A stretch of DNA of 64,000 bases from Proteromonas lacertae (taxonomy: Eukaryota; Sar; Bigyra; Opalinata; Proteromonadidae), in contig NGBS01000027.1 in NCBI GenBank assembly GCA_002245135.1, forward strand, positions 45,086 to 109,085. Reading direction: 5' to 3'. The notes beneath the pieces were generated by a model that saw nothing but the letters and a program-made list of their open reading frames with translations, searched no databases and was not told the DNA's origin. Both the position numbers and the translations under genes were made by a program. This document shows positions 47,270 to 60,830 of this stretch, piece after piece (the first letter of the stretch is position 1; every line of letters begins with the position of its first letter).

Positions 47270-48340
47270 TTAAACTATTTCCAACTTCGATAAATATTTC
47301 AATACTTCACTTGGATAGTATTTTTCTCCTCCATTTAAATAACTATCATCATAAGGAGAATTTAATACTTTCTCTATCCAATATAAAGGAATATTATCTA
47401 ACTTATTATAACAACCTATTATTCCACCTACTATACAACAATTTGTATCACTATCTCCACCTAGTTTTAATACAAATTTCATACTTTTCTCATAATCAAA
47501 TTTATGATTTAAACAGTAAATACTCAATACAAACCCATATTTTATATAACCATTATGTTCATTCACATTTATTTTTAATTCTTCTTCCATTCCTTCTAAT
47601 ATCCATTCTAAACATATATCATAATCATGTAATTTACAATAATCTTTTAATTCATTCAATATTATATTTATTCTTTCATCATCATTATCATTTTCACTAC
47701 TCTTAATTATTTCACTTATACATATATTATATACACTACAAACTTCTTTACATATTTCATTATTGTGAGTTATTCCACTGTCTAATCGACTATATTTATC
47801 GATTATTTCTTTACTTTCATTATAATACCAAACTCCTATTATATTACATCTCATTAAACAACCATTTGATTTACTTTTATTCTTCTTTATATCTCGATTA
47901 TTTATTATCTCCATTATTTCATTATCATCTCTAAATTCCATTTCATCAAATTCACTTAAACTATTCTTCGTTGTTATTCCTAAATCAGGAGGATTACTTT
48001 TATACCATTCATTATAACTTTTACATATTTCATGTAAAGGATAAACATTTCTTTCATTCTTATATAAATTATATAATATGCACATCATCATCTCACTATC
48101 ATCAGTTATTTGACCGGCACCTCTACCACTAACACTACCTTTGGGAAATTCACAAGCTAACTTCATTTCTTCTTCATTCATTGGAGGAGTTTTCAATTCC
48201 CAATATGATCCAAATGCATCTCCTACCATTGAACCAAACACACTTCCTAAAATACTCTTGCTTTTCAATTTTACTGATTTCGATGATGATAATGATGACA
48301 AAGGAGGAAAAGATTGTAATAGATTTTTTAATTTTATCAT
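47270..48340 (-). CDS. ADP-ribosylglycohydrolase family protein, right-arm copy
   Basis: Same 356-residue intron-free protein as the left copy, with all metal-site motifs (ITDDSEM, LGGDSDTN). One residue differs near the N-terminus (Asn for Ser at position 6). Divergent from Argonaute. Confidence 0.9.
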   Translation of the reverse strand: MIKLKNLLQSFPPLSSLSSSKSVKLKSKSILGSVFGSMVGDAFGSYWELKTPPMNEEEMKLACEFPKGSVSGRGAGQITDDSEMMMCILYNLYKNERNVYPLHEICKSYNEWYKSNPPDLGITTKNSLSEFDEMEFRDDNEIMEIINNRDIKKNKSKSNGCLMRCNIIGVWYYNESKEIIDKYSRLDSGITHNNEICKEVCSVYNICISEIIKSSENDNDDERINIILNELKDYCKLHDYDICLEWILEGMEEELKINVNEHNGYIKYGFVLSIYCLNHKFDYEKSMKFVLKLGGDSDTNCCIVGGIIGCYNKLDNIPLYWIEKVLNSPYDDSYLNGGEKYYPSEVLKYLSKLEIV

Positions 48341-48490
48341 AGTTAATTGATTTATTGATTTATGATAATTTATTCAAAAAATAATTTAATTTCAAAATTA
48401 TATGGGTTTCATTAACAAAAAATGGAATTTCACAGTGAATGACAATAGAAATGTAGAAATCCTGTGTGACACTTAATCTGCTAAAGAATT

Positions 48491-51441
48491 ATGAATTCAG
48501 AAAATCATTTTTGTAAAGCTTGTGGAAGAATATTAGCCAGTAAGTGCTTTAGTAAAAAGCAGCTTAAGAAGAAGAACGAGTGTAGATGTAATGAATGTAT
48601 TGCTGAAGGTCGAGAAGTGATTTTTGAATCAGCCAGTGTAAGTTCTACGTCAGTTCCACAACCACCTCCAGCTCCTGTTAATGGTGTAGAAAGAAATGTT
48701 GCTGTTGGACTTCCTTCAAGCACAAGATTGTGTAATGAAACAAAATCATCTGAAATTGAAAGTAAAACTAATGTTTTACCGAGTAGTAGTGTTAGTGGCA
48801 GTGTTAGTGGCAGTGTATCAGCAATTGGTCGTATGATCGAAAGTCCTTTTCCAAAGTTTGTTAATCATATCAGTTTAGGTCAAAAATTTGAAGTGATAAG
48901 TAACCGATTTAAAGTGAATATCAGAAAAAGTGATGTTGTAATTTACAGTTATGATGTAAAGATGAGTGATGAAAGAGATGAAGAGCATTTCCCAAAGACA
49001 TTAAAGATGAATATTTGGAGTGTATGTAAAAGTGAAATTGAAAGAGAAATGAATATAGGAAATGGTTTAAAGCTGTATTATAATGGAGATAAGATGTTAT
49101 ACAGTAATGTAAGATTAAATGAAACATCATTAGAGAATAGGCGAATAACCTTAATTGAAGGAAATAATCACAATCGAATAGTTAATGTGAAATTAAGTGA
49201 TACAAATCAAGTGATAGATTTGAATATGATAAATGAATATGGTGTAAGAATGAATGGAATCCCTGAATTGGAGATGAGTGTATTATCCAATATCTTACGA
49301 GATTATGAGAAAAGTAGATATTTAGATATAGGAAATGGATTTTATGATATGAATAGAATGAATATGAAGAGTATAGGAAAAGGTTTATCAATATGTACAG
49401 GTGGATTTAATATGGGATTACATATTAGTGATATTGGTTTAACATTGAATATATGTCCAACATGTAGTGTGTTTATTGATGATTGTAGTGTATTAGAAAT
49501 ATTTAAGAAAGTTGTGAATATTGATGATTTAAGAGGATTTGGAAGAGGATTAAACAATAATGAATTGAAAGATTTATTAAAAATATTGAAAGGAACAACA
49601 ATTGAATGTAATCATCAAGGATTTTGTCGAAAGTATAAAATCAAGAATATCTCCAATTTAAATGCAATTACTACACAGTATATATATAATAATAATTATT
49701 ATTATATGTTAAACAGATTTGCAATTGATGGAAATATGATAAATGTGAATGACTATTTTAATAATACTTATAATATTAGATTATCATATCCAAATCTTCC
49801 ATTATTAATCTTACAGAATAATTGTAGTATGCCAATGGAAGTATGTAAGATTGAAAGTAATCAAAGATATACCAAGAAGTTAACACCTTATGAACAAGCT
49901 GAGATGATAAAAGCCAGTGCATTTAAACCTGATATATTAAGAAGAAAGATCGAAAATATCAGTAATAATAATGTTGGAATATATAATGCAATAAACAATG
50001 ATTTATCAACAAGAATAGAAAGAGAAATGATAAAAGTATAAATCTATATTGTTTATATATGTTATTAATAGTGTGAAGCTCATCATCTTCCATCTCCATC
50101 CATTCATTTCAATAATACTGATATTAAACCAAATAATGGAAGTTATAATCTGAAAGATGTGAAATTATATAAAGGAATAACAATAGTATATAATATTATA
50201 TGATGATTATTATGATGATAGAAATCTTGGAAAATATTCAATTGTGATTATAGAAATTCTAATAGAATTGGTAAAATAATGTCTGATTTGATAAATACAG
50301 GTAGAAAAATGAATATGTCGTTACCAAATGATATGAGAGTGATAAATGTTGATATAAGAGATATGAATAATATATGCAGAAGTATTGATAAAGAAATGAA
50401 GAAAGACAATCCTGAATTGATAATAGTGTTTATTCCAAATGAAGATATGGAGTTGTATAAGATAATAAAGATGAGTTGTGATGTTATACATGGAGTATTA
50501 AGTCAAGTATTAATACCTTCGAAAGCTTTGAAAGGTGGTATTCAATATTTAGCGAATATAATAATCAAGTTAAATCTTAAATGTGGAGGTATGAATTACT
50601 GTACAAAATCTCCAGGAACTATTAAGAATCCAATAGTATATATATATATTAATATATTAATAATAGAGAGAAAAAGAACAATGCTTGTTGGTGGTGATGT
50701 TTGTCATCCAAAACAAAAGAGTGAAATGAAATCCATCGCTTGTGTAGTTTGTTCAATGGATGAAGATGGTGTTAAATATGTAAGTGAAGTGAGATATCAA
50801 GATAGTGGAAATGAGATAATCAGTGAATTGGAAGATATGTTAAAAGTATTATTTACTGATTATTTAAAGAATAACAGAGGAATATTACCTGAAAGAATAA
50901 TATTTGAAAGAGATGGAGTAAGTGAATCTCAGAATATAACATTAACAGAAACTGAAATTCCAAGTACAAAAGAGCGATGGAAGAAATCTTTGGAAAAGAC
51001 AAAAGAATAGAATTGACTTATTTGATAGTAAATAAACGTCATCACACTAGATTCTTTAGTGATGTTCAATCAACAATTGATAAAAACCACAATATAATAA
51101 GTGGAACAGTGATAGATAATACAATAATTGATAAGAATCGATTTCAATTCTACTTATCAAGTCAAAACAGTTTCCAAGGAACAGTACATCCAGCTTGTTA
51201 CACTGTTTTATATGAAGATAAACATTGGAATGAGAATGAGTTGAGTTTATTAATCTATTGGGAATGTTATTTGTTTAATCGATGTACAAAATGTATATCT
51301 ATTCCTCCCTGTGTGAAATATGCTGATTTATGTGCTTACAGATATAGATTATTATCAACAGTGAAAGTAAACAATGTAGAAACAACAGATACTTCAATAG
51401 TAGTTAATCCAAGAATCAGAAAATCAATGTATTTCTCATAA
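48491..51441 (+). CDS. Argonaute with N-terminal Stc1-like zinc finger, right-arm copy
   Basis: Mirror copy of 38726-41682, same domain order. The first 516 codons (zinc finger, N, PAZ and linker) are one open frame, and the whole N-terminal half is cleaner than in the left copy. Coding changes include Arg for Thr next to the finger (GRILAS) and a slightly rearranged Ser-rich linker near 48777-48820. The fourth PIWI catalytic residue is again Cys (TGT at 51196-51198). Two A-run contractions (near 50670 and 50970) break the PIWI frame here but not in the left copy; sequencing error is the simplest reading. Confidence 0.88.
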
Positions 51442-51530
51442 AACTCATTCTAACATTTTATATTCTTATATTCTCATTATCATCATCATATTTATGTGTT
51501 TTTATGAAATAATACAAAAACAAAAGAATA

Positions 51531-52664
51531 TTATACACAATATATTAGTGATTTATCATTTTCAAACATGATCAAATGAAGATTATTATCTTCAACTTCT
51601 TCTTCTTTCTTAATATATTGACAATTTAATCCTTTTAAACAAATATCATTATTCAATCCATATAATGACAATAAATAATATGATAAATGTTTGGAGTTTA
51701 TAATCTTATTCAATATACTCATTAAACATTCAATAAATACATACGAAAATACTCCTTTACATTTCATATGTATTGCATCATCACAATTAGATATATATCC
51801 ATCTAAGGGATTAAAAGAAGAAATATAACTATCTTTCTCATTTCCATACAATATATCATCTATATTACATTCAATCATCCCAATATAATCAAGGAGATTG
51901 TTTATATTACATATTTCACTTTCTTGTACTTTCATTGAGTTATTATTATTTAATTCGAATTTTACACTTTCATAATTCGGTATTTCGATTGAATTATATT
52001 CTGTTATTGAAAATGTATTGTAGATTTGTTTGGGTTGGTAATCTGGTGGTATATTCATTGATAAACATTTACCATTTTCTGAGTTTGTATATGACATTAT
52101 TACTGTTATTTTATTCATCTATTCATTATTATATTATTATCATATACTCGATCATCAGATAAACTACTTATTAATTTTTCATAAAAGGAATTGTTTAAAT
52201 GTTTTAAATTGATGATTATTACATAATAATTATTGTTTATTTTCTTTCCATCTAATCCAATTGTTTGATAAGAATCTTTGTCTATATACAAATACAGTAT
52301 TCCATTCACTACATAAACTGAATTACATGGAGGAGTTGGAGTGTTTATGGAGTATAAAACAAAACAATTGCATGACTTTATATATTCTTCGATAAATTCT
52401 TTCTATATACAATTCATATACACATTAATATACATTTACAATATAACAGAATGGAACTGTCGCTTTATAGTAGAAAAGTTCTTCAACTAATTCTTTTATA
52501 TTACACACATCTTCAATCAATCCTCGAGGTATAAATACTCCTATCTGAGTGGTTATTTCATGTTTTCTTAACATTTTCTTTGTTTTTACTGACTTTGATA
52601 ATGAATTTGTTTCTAAAACAGAATATGATCCACATTTATATTTCTTTGATATTATTTTATTCAT
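51531..52664 (-). CDS. Possible RPP40-like RNase P/MRP subunit, right-arm copy
   Basis: Mirror of 37504-38636. This copy is fully open through the region where the left copy shifts frame, so it better shows the protein: VIMSYTNSENGKCLSMNI then a helical part and LHLIMFENDKSLIYCV. Three exons, introns about 28 and 37 nt. One Val/Met and one Ile/Val change separate the copies. Confidence 0.45.
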
Positions 52665-52732
52665 TTCTATCTATATATAATGAGAAAATGATGATTATTA
52701 CAATCTATTTTGACAATATATTCGTTTAGAAA

Positions 52733-54404
52733 ATGATATTTTTGTTTTTTTGTTTTTTTTATCTATCTGCACTTCTGCTTAAGTGAATCAACACTAAAAA
52801 TATGGCCCTATCCTAATAAATATAGTCGTGGAAATACCGATTTATTTGTTAGAGGTTTTTCTTTTGAATTTAAAAGTGAAATATCCTGTAAAGATTTAGA
52901 AGATTCTTTCTCAAGATACAAGGCAATAATATTTGGAGAACATGAAGAAGAAGGTGATATTAGTTCTTCTTTTTTAAGTTCTGTTATAGTGAGAGTTGAT
53001 GATTGTAATGCTGATTTACAAGTATTTCAATATTTTGATATGAAAATAATAATAATAATAGATGGGAGTAGATGAGAGTTATTCTTTAAATATCACAGTT
53101 TCTCCTCCAAGTGCAATAATAGAAGCTTCTACAGTGTATGGTGCATATTATGGATTAGAGACCTTTTCTCAGTTAGTGACATATAACTCAACAAGAAAAC
53201 AATATATAATTCATGACTCACCTTGGATAATCTCTGATAAACCATATTTTGCAGTATTAATTATATAATAAATGTGTATAATAGTATCGAGGAGTATTAA
53301 TAGATTCAGTTCGTCACTTTTTACCCAAAAGAATCTTAAAGAAAGTAATAGACAGTTTAAGTTATGCGAAATTCAATACATTACATTGGCATTTAAGTGA
53401 TAATCAAGCATTTGTAGCTGAGATAAAATCTTTACCGAAGTTTTGGGATTCTAGTTATGATAATGCATCAAGATATACACAAGTATAAATAAATAAATAA
53501 ATTTGTTTTTATTTATTTAGAAAGAAATGAAAGATATAATAGAATATGCTCGAAAGAGAGGTATAAGAATAATTCCTGAAATTGATATTCCTGGCCATAT
53601 GATGTCATGGTGTAAAGAATGTATAAATTATTAATTATTATATAAATAGATCCTGAAGTATGTCCAAGTGAAACATGTTTAGAACCATTAGATCCAAGTA
53701 GTAATTACACAATGCCTTTATTAAAACAATTATTTGGTGAAATATCTTCATTATTTCCTGATAATTATATTCATTTAGGTGGTGATGAAGTATCAATGAA
53801 GTGTTGGAATGAAACTCCTCGTATAAAAGAGTGGATGAATAAACATGGATATGATGTAACTGATACTTATAAATATATGGTTGATAATAGTCATAAAATA
53901 ATATTAAGTAATAATAAAAAGACAATGAATTGGGAAGAAGTAGTAACTCATATTCCAAAAGGAATAAATAATACTGAATCAATAATTCAAATCTGGTTAG
54001 GTGGAACAAGTACAATGTCAATAATCAATCGTGGATTTAATGTGATAATATCAAAGAAATGGTATTTAGATGATTTGAATAACAACTGGGAAGTATTTTA
54101 TAATAATGATCCATTAAATGGAATTGATGATAAAGAAAAAGAAAAGAAAGTATTAGGAGGTGAAGCTTGTATGTGGGGTGAAACAGTAGATAGTTCTGTA
54201 ATATTTAATACAATTTGGCCAAGAGCAGCAAGTGTAAGTGAAAGATTATGGAGTAATCCAGAGAATTTGAATGTAGAAAAAGCGAAAGATCGATTATTAT
54301 GGTTTCGATGTTTATTGAATGAAAGAGGAATAGAAGCTGCTCCAGTTTTGAATGAAGTTGGCAGAAGTGCTCCAAGTGAAGCTGGTGGATGTTTATGTCA
54401 ATAA
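52733..54404 (+). CDS. Beta-hexosaminidase (GH20), right-arm copy
   Basis: Mirror of 35765-37435 with the same [12 protein letters not shown] active site. The signal-peptide exon has one extra T in a T7 run (near 52755) that shifts the frame; the remaining exons are open. A few substitutions occur (Ser for Asn before NNKKTMNW, Asn for Asp in VTYNSTRKQ). Confidence 0.88.
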
Positions 54405-54647
54405 ATATATTTTATATTAATTGTTTCTTTTCATCTACAGAGATCATTCAGTAAATACGTTTGTATATATACTTCCAACTTGACCAACAGATTAACCACA
54501 CACAATAATAAGATATAACATTGAATTATTCTATTCAAACTGAATATAAGTGTGAAAATTATAAAATACAACAAAATACACACTCCTCAAACCATAAAAG
54601 CTTGACATTATTTTTTCAAAATTTACATTATTAACTCAGAATTTCAG

Positions 54648-56574
54648 TTATTTAATGTTGAAGAATTCTTTACTTAATTCTTTCTTTTCTTCTTCTGAAA
54701 TTCCATCTATTTTTATTATTCCAATTGATGAAAATGTTTCTAAAAATGATTTTAATTCTGATTTATCTACATCTTCTTTCAATGTTATTGATAATTCTTG
54801 CAAATCTTGAAAATACTTTTGATTTTCATTAAATAATTTCAATCCTTTTTCATTTAATTCATTTGCTGAAAGATTTATCTGTTTTAATAGTTCATAATCT
54901 CTTAATCTTTCTATCAGCATCTTTAATCCGTTTTCACTCATTCCAATATCTATTCATATCATAAAAGATGCAATATTAATAATATACTTGAAATATCAAA
55001 TACAAAATCATTACAACCATAACCTTCTTCTATAAATATTTCTAAATTACTACATATTATCTCTACTCCTTCATCTCCAATTGGATTATTGTTAATTGAA
55101 ATATATTGTTTTGGATGCTTTAATGAGGAATCCATCAATTCTTTTAATCCTTTAGAACTAGTTCTATTATTAGATAAATCAAGTGTTAAATAATCAATCT
55201 TCTTAATTAATCTAATGTGATAATCGTTAATATTCATATCTATTTCATTATAACATATATTCTATACTTGAAAAATCATATTCTTTATCAAAATAATGTC
55301 TCTTCTTTTTGGCACAATACTTCAAATAATATTCCAATTCTTCATTTGTCCATAATGAATATCTCATTTCGATAAAAGGATATTCTTCATCTTCTATTGA
55401 TTTAGAACAAATTGATTTTAATCCTTTCATACTAATATTATTCCCTTTTAGATTAATACAGTAGCATTCTTCTGATAAATCTATTTCATCTATTAACAAC
55501 ATCACACATTCATCATCTATTAATATATTACTCAAATTAAGATTATATATATCATCACGATCTTTTGCTACCATCATTAAATTCTCAATTAATAATTTAA
55601 ATCCAACATTTCCAATTGGATTATCTATTATATATAATACTCAAATATATACTGTGAATAATCAAGTTTTCTATATTTTCATTTTCCATCATATAATTCA
55701 TCAAATGCTTTATTCCTTCTGAATTTATATTATTATCGCTTATATCAAGTTTATACATATTCTCCTTCCCATCATCATCATCACCTTCTTCTTCTTCTTC
55801 CTCCTCCTCCTCTTCTTCTTCTTCCCCATTTTCTTCTTCTTCATCATCTTCTACTTTACTATTATTATTTTTTAAACCTCCCAACAAATATTCTAACCCC
55901 TTTGAAGATAATCCCATTTCTATTCAAAACTTAATAAATAATAATAGTTATACTTGAGCAGTTAATAATATCATCATGATATTTATCTTTCAATAAATGT
56001 ATATGTGGAGATAATAATTTCATTCCTGCATCTCCTATTTCATTTCCACATAGATAAAGGTATTTAAGACTGGGAAATGAAGATAAGTTGTTAATCAGTG
56101 TTTTTATACTTTTATATGATAATTTATTATCTATAGAAAATATAATAATAACATCAAATTATACTTCTTAAATCCAGCTCTACTGTTTCTTTTAATTCAT
56201 TTGATCTTAAAGAAATGAAAGAATTAAAAACATTATCATTAATGTCTAAGTTACTAAGATTTAATGAGTTTAAATTATTGAACAAAACTGGTATATTTTT
56301 ATTAACAAGTAATTCTTTACATGGATTACAATATATATTTGTACATTTGGAGAATAATGTTTCTAATCCTTTTGAATGAATATTATTGTTGAATACAACA
56401 TCTATTTTGCTAAGATTTGGATATCTATATAACTCTTTTGATAATAACATCATTGATTCATCATTTAAATTCATTCCTCTAAGATTCAATTCATTCTTGA
56501 AGTTGATTAATAAATGTAAATATGGAAGTAATAATTTGAAGCTTTTTGAACCAATTGGATTAACTATTTCATTA

Positions 56575-56620
<46 letters not shown>

Positions 56621-58129
56621 AATAATAAATACATGAGAGATCTAAACATTTCAATCTTGTCAATGGAATTGATTTAACAAATGTTTCAATAAAGTGATAG
56701 GTAATTTCACACCATGATAAATCTAACTGATTTAGATTATATAATTGAGAAAAAAATGATCCAAAAAATGATTGACATGATAGTGGAATGTTAATCTCTA
56801 TGTATTATATAATAAAAGTATTAAAAAAATACTAATTTTGATTTTTGTTGGATTTATTAGTTTTAATATTCTCAGTAAATAATATACCCCTTCTTCACAG
56901 AAACAAACACATCTTACATTACTATAGATTGTTTCTTTGTCATAATAATCAGTATTAATATCAAATATCATATCATCTAAATAAGACTGTTTAACCACTT
57001 TACATTGGTGACGATTTTGGAATTTCAGTTTATATTTTATTGTATTATCTTCTTTATATAATTTCATCATCAATAGTATAGCTAGTATTCTGTCACTATA
57101 TTGATGATTAAATGATTCTATCAATTTATCTCTAAGTTCTATTCTTTATATATAACATTTATACTTTCATATTTATTATATTGAAGATAATATTGTATTT
57201 GATATGAAATATTGGGGGATATTACTATTGCATTATCATTATTAAACAATAACTCTTTTCTTTCTTTACATATCATCATATTATTTTTATCATCTTTCAA
57301 TATTTCACTCATTTTTATAGTTTCTTTTTTCAACTCTTTCAAACTCAATCTATCTTCACTTTTCACTTTTAACAACTTACTGACCAACTCATTCATCATA
57401 TCATCACATTCTACATCTAAACTGTATTTACATCTCATGACATTATTAACTGTTCTTTTGATATCATTATCTTCATTGAATGGTAATTTCTTACAAATCA
57501 TTTCATATAATATACAGCCAATTGACCAAATCACACTTCCCTCATTACATTCATATCCATTCAACTCTTCTGGGCTTTTGAAACAAATATCATACAATCT
57601 CATATCTTCATATTTTCTCAATTCATTCAACAATAAATCACATAACTTCATTTCTCCATTTTCTTCACATATTATGTTACTACTCTTCAAATTCCTTAAT
57701 ACTAAACAATAATCATTCAATATCATCAAAATATTACATAATAACACAATCATTTTACATATATCATCACTTGAAAAAGATTTACTTTGAGTGATCTGTT
57801 CTAAGTCTCTCGAGTAATATCCTCTTGTTATTAACATATAATCACCTTCAATACTCGAGTGAATCACACGAGAAGGATAAATGAAGGATAAACAACCTTC
57901 TATCAGTAATGAGTTATTCTCTAAGTATTTTGATATTCTTTTTTCTTCATTTCTTTGAACATTTACTACTTTCATCATTTTTATCTCATTTTGATGTTGT
58001 AACACCAAATCTATTTCATTAACATCTTTTCTACTTTCTCTTTTATCTATAAATAATATTATGCTAACATACATGAGTATTAAATGGTAATAACCAGGAT
58101 AATACATCATCTGCAAAAGATTTCTTCAT
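54648..58129 (-). CDS. Pseudokinase-LRR protein, right-arm copy
   Basis: Mirror of 32110-35521 with the same dead-kinase motifs (LRNLKSSNII, CDLLL). Differences: the first exon joins differently near 58070 with a few changes, the acidic insert is one unit longer, an intron carries a much longer TA run (56581-56618), and two LRR exons (54958-55620) are strongly diverged. Other exons are almost identical to the left copy. Confidence 0.75.
54958..55620 (-). other. Diverged LRR exon pair, right-arm version
   Basis: Counterpart of 34575-35219. Exon order, intron phase (1) and LRR frame are kept but sequence, both introns and lengths differ greatly, while flanking exons match. Example: INLKGNNISMKGLKSICSKS here, INLSENQIGIKGLKSICSKS in the left arm. 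Confidence 0.85.
56581..56618. repeat. TA microsatellite in intron of pseudokinase-LRR gene
   Basis: About 19 TA units; the left-arm intron (near 33614-33630) has only about seven. An arm-specific expansion. Confidence 0.9.
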
Positions 58130-58191
58130 TTAAGATTTTATAATTTTCAAAAAGATAGTCGTTACACTTTTCTTTTTCTCTGTTTTATTCA

Positions 58192-58885
58192 ATGGTGCTT
58201 GTATAAATTAATATTTTATACAATTCAATAGACTCTTTATACATATGCGAATAATAATAAAACAGCTAAAGCAATTATAACATCGCAATACTGCAATATA
58301 AAACTAAATATTCCTCCATTTAAAATGGGTGAAGATAATAAGACTGAAGACTATTTAAAAAAGAATCCAAATGGTGGTGTACCAACTCTAGAGACTAGTA
58401 AAGGGTGTGTTTATGGTAGTAATTCAATAGCTAAATATATAGCTAGAATGCGTCGTGATGTAGGATTATGTGGTGAAACATTTTATGATGAGGGATTGGT
58501 TGATGAATGGTGTGAATGGTCAAATACTTTACTTGAACCTGCAGCTGATGCTTGGTATTTACCATTAGTAGGATGTGCTAAATATAATAAAGAAAAAGAA
58601 GATGAGGCCAAACAGAAAATGGAAGTATTGTTAAAAATATTAGATGATCATTTAATGGATAAAGAGTATGTTGTAGGTAATAGAATCACATTAGCTGATA
58701 TTGTATTGATGTGTACAGTTGTTTACCATTTTCAGTATTTATTCGATGAAGATTATAGAAAGAAATTCCCAAGTTTAACAAAGTGGTTTGTGAGTTTATC
58801 AAATGAAGAAGAGTTTATAAATGTATTAGGAAAAATAGATCTATGTTCAAAACCTATTGTGTATGAAAGCCCAGAGAAAAAATAA
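58192..58885 (+). CDS. eEF1B-gamma GST-domain protein, right-arm copy
   Basis: Mirror of 31355-32048. Start codon exon (ATG 58192-58194), 37-nt intron, then one 218-residue reading frame in total. One substitution (Val for Gly in KQKMEVLLKIL). Confidence 0.8.
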
Positions 58886-58986
58886 AATCCAAATCAAGAA
58901 TAATAATAACAATCTATTTTTGTTTTGTATATTCATAATAATAATAATTTGTTTTTTTTCAAGTGTTGAATAAAAATAGGAAATAT

Positions 58987-60077
58987 CTATTCTTTATGAA
59001 CAACAAGTACTTTGTGATGAAGAGCACTTCTTAAAATAAATAATCCAATTGCCCAGAACAAATAAAATGCAGCTGCTGTTATTACTTTCATAACAGATAA
59101 TTCATGAGCTGCATATCTATACAAATCATATCTCCATGAGAATTTATGACTAACATCAATCAGATTTTCTACTTTAATATTAATAAAAGATATATATACT
59201 TCTATATTGGAATATATCAATCATTATATCACCAGATATATTCATAAAGTAACTATAAGGAATAGTTCCAATTAACACACCAATGAAGTAAACAAAAACC
59301 AGGTAAATCATAATACAATGGTAATAAATTGACAATATAAGTGGGAATAAATGGAATCTATAATAAATAAAGTGAATATAATAATAATTATATACATTTC
59401 TTAATAAAGCTACATTAACCATATAATATAATGGAGATTGATGTTTTCCACCTAATAAACTTGTAGCAAACTCTAATCCTTTTCTCCAAGTTGGTGTTAA
59501 TTCATTAAATGTTAATGCTCTTGATTCAAGGAAATAACAACCAGTAGCACCAATCGAAATACCAATTGTACAGATTAATGAACCTAAAATTGGACCATAA
59601 ATAATTCCAGCAGCAAAATATAATAATTGACCACCTGGAATGCAAAACATATTGAAGAATGAAATAACTCCAATATATCTAATAATAATAATAATAATAA
59701 ATGTATATACATAATATATGAAATCCAATAATTGTTGTTAATCCATCCAATGACATTGCTTTTTTCTTTAACGAACCAATCTACAGATACGAAGTGAGAA
59801 AGTGCTGTGTAACGATATATTATTGGAACAAGGACTAGAAATGAGTCTCTTCATAATTTACATATTAATCCAATAACTGCTAATCTTCTAGTTATTGAGC
59901 CAGGGAAGAACTTTAAATTCTCTGAAAGTGAAACAAAAATATCAAACTTTTATGATGTTTTCTGTAATACATATCTTGTGAATTTTCTTCAACAACTACT
60001 TCCTTTTCTTTAGGTTGATGAGGATCTAAAAGAATAACACTTCAATCTATACGAAATCTGTTTATCAAAAATTGCAT
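58987..60077 (-). CDS. VTT/DedA-like membrane protein, right-arm copy with early stop
   Basis: Mirror of 30164-31253. The same VTT motifs are present, but the Trp codon at residue 12 (TGG in the left arm) is TGA here (60042-60044), which would end translation. No other ATG precedes it in the exon. Either this copy is silent, uses an internal start, or the base is wrong. Confidence 0.7.
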
Positions 60078-60181
60078 TGTGGAATGAAAAAAAAGTGATT
60101 TTATGTCGTGTTTATAATACAGTGTATTTATTAAAAATACAGTCAAGAATGTATTAATATTTTTGTGATTTTTACCTCCAA

Positions 60182-60551
60182 ATGGAAGAAGTATAGAATA
60201 ATTAGATAATTTTATAGGATTTCAAACATTCCTTGTATGTTTCAATTAGTGAGTTATGTTTAAATACTGGTATAACAGTTTATTGGTTATAAAACTAATT
60301 AGAGAAAGATAGTGGTATTAAGATTAACGATAAAGTATTTCTGTTCATTTTAAACATATATGTGACATAGTGTTATGGAGTTTTGACAGAACTTTTAGTT
60401 GAATATGTTGGTATCTTTAGTTTATCATTTCAACATAGAGACATTTGCATCAGATTTAGAGGCATTTGCACATCATGCGAAGAGAAATAAAATAGGGACT
60501 GAAGATGTACTGTTATGTGCTAGAAAAGACCCAGAACTTGTATTAATATAA
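60182..60551 (+). CDS. CENP-S/MHF1 histone-fold protein, right-arm copy
   Basis: Mirror of 29690-30059. Exons join across introns of 27, 33, 36 and 28 nt to give 246 coding bases, 81 residues plus stop. Carries the same FASDLEAFAHHAKRNKIG signature. Confidence 0.85.
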
Positions 60552-60830
60552 ATTTAATTTGTACATTAGAAAGCTAGATTAACTGAGATAGCAGAATGCC
60601 AAAAACAGTCAAAATCAGCCACATAATTCAGAATATATTGAAATTTATTCATATAAATAAACTATAAAAGTGGTGTATTATATTCATCTTATAAATTAAC
60701 ACTAAAATTAAGCATTATGTATATCTTGATGTTTTATTAGTTTTATCATATGTGCATACGTGTATTAAGGTATTACTAATAATTATAACAAAACTTAAAT
60801 AATACATACAGTTACAACCTTATTACACGA

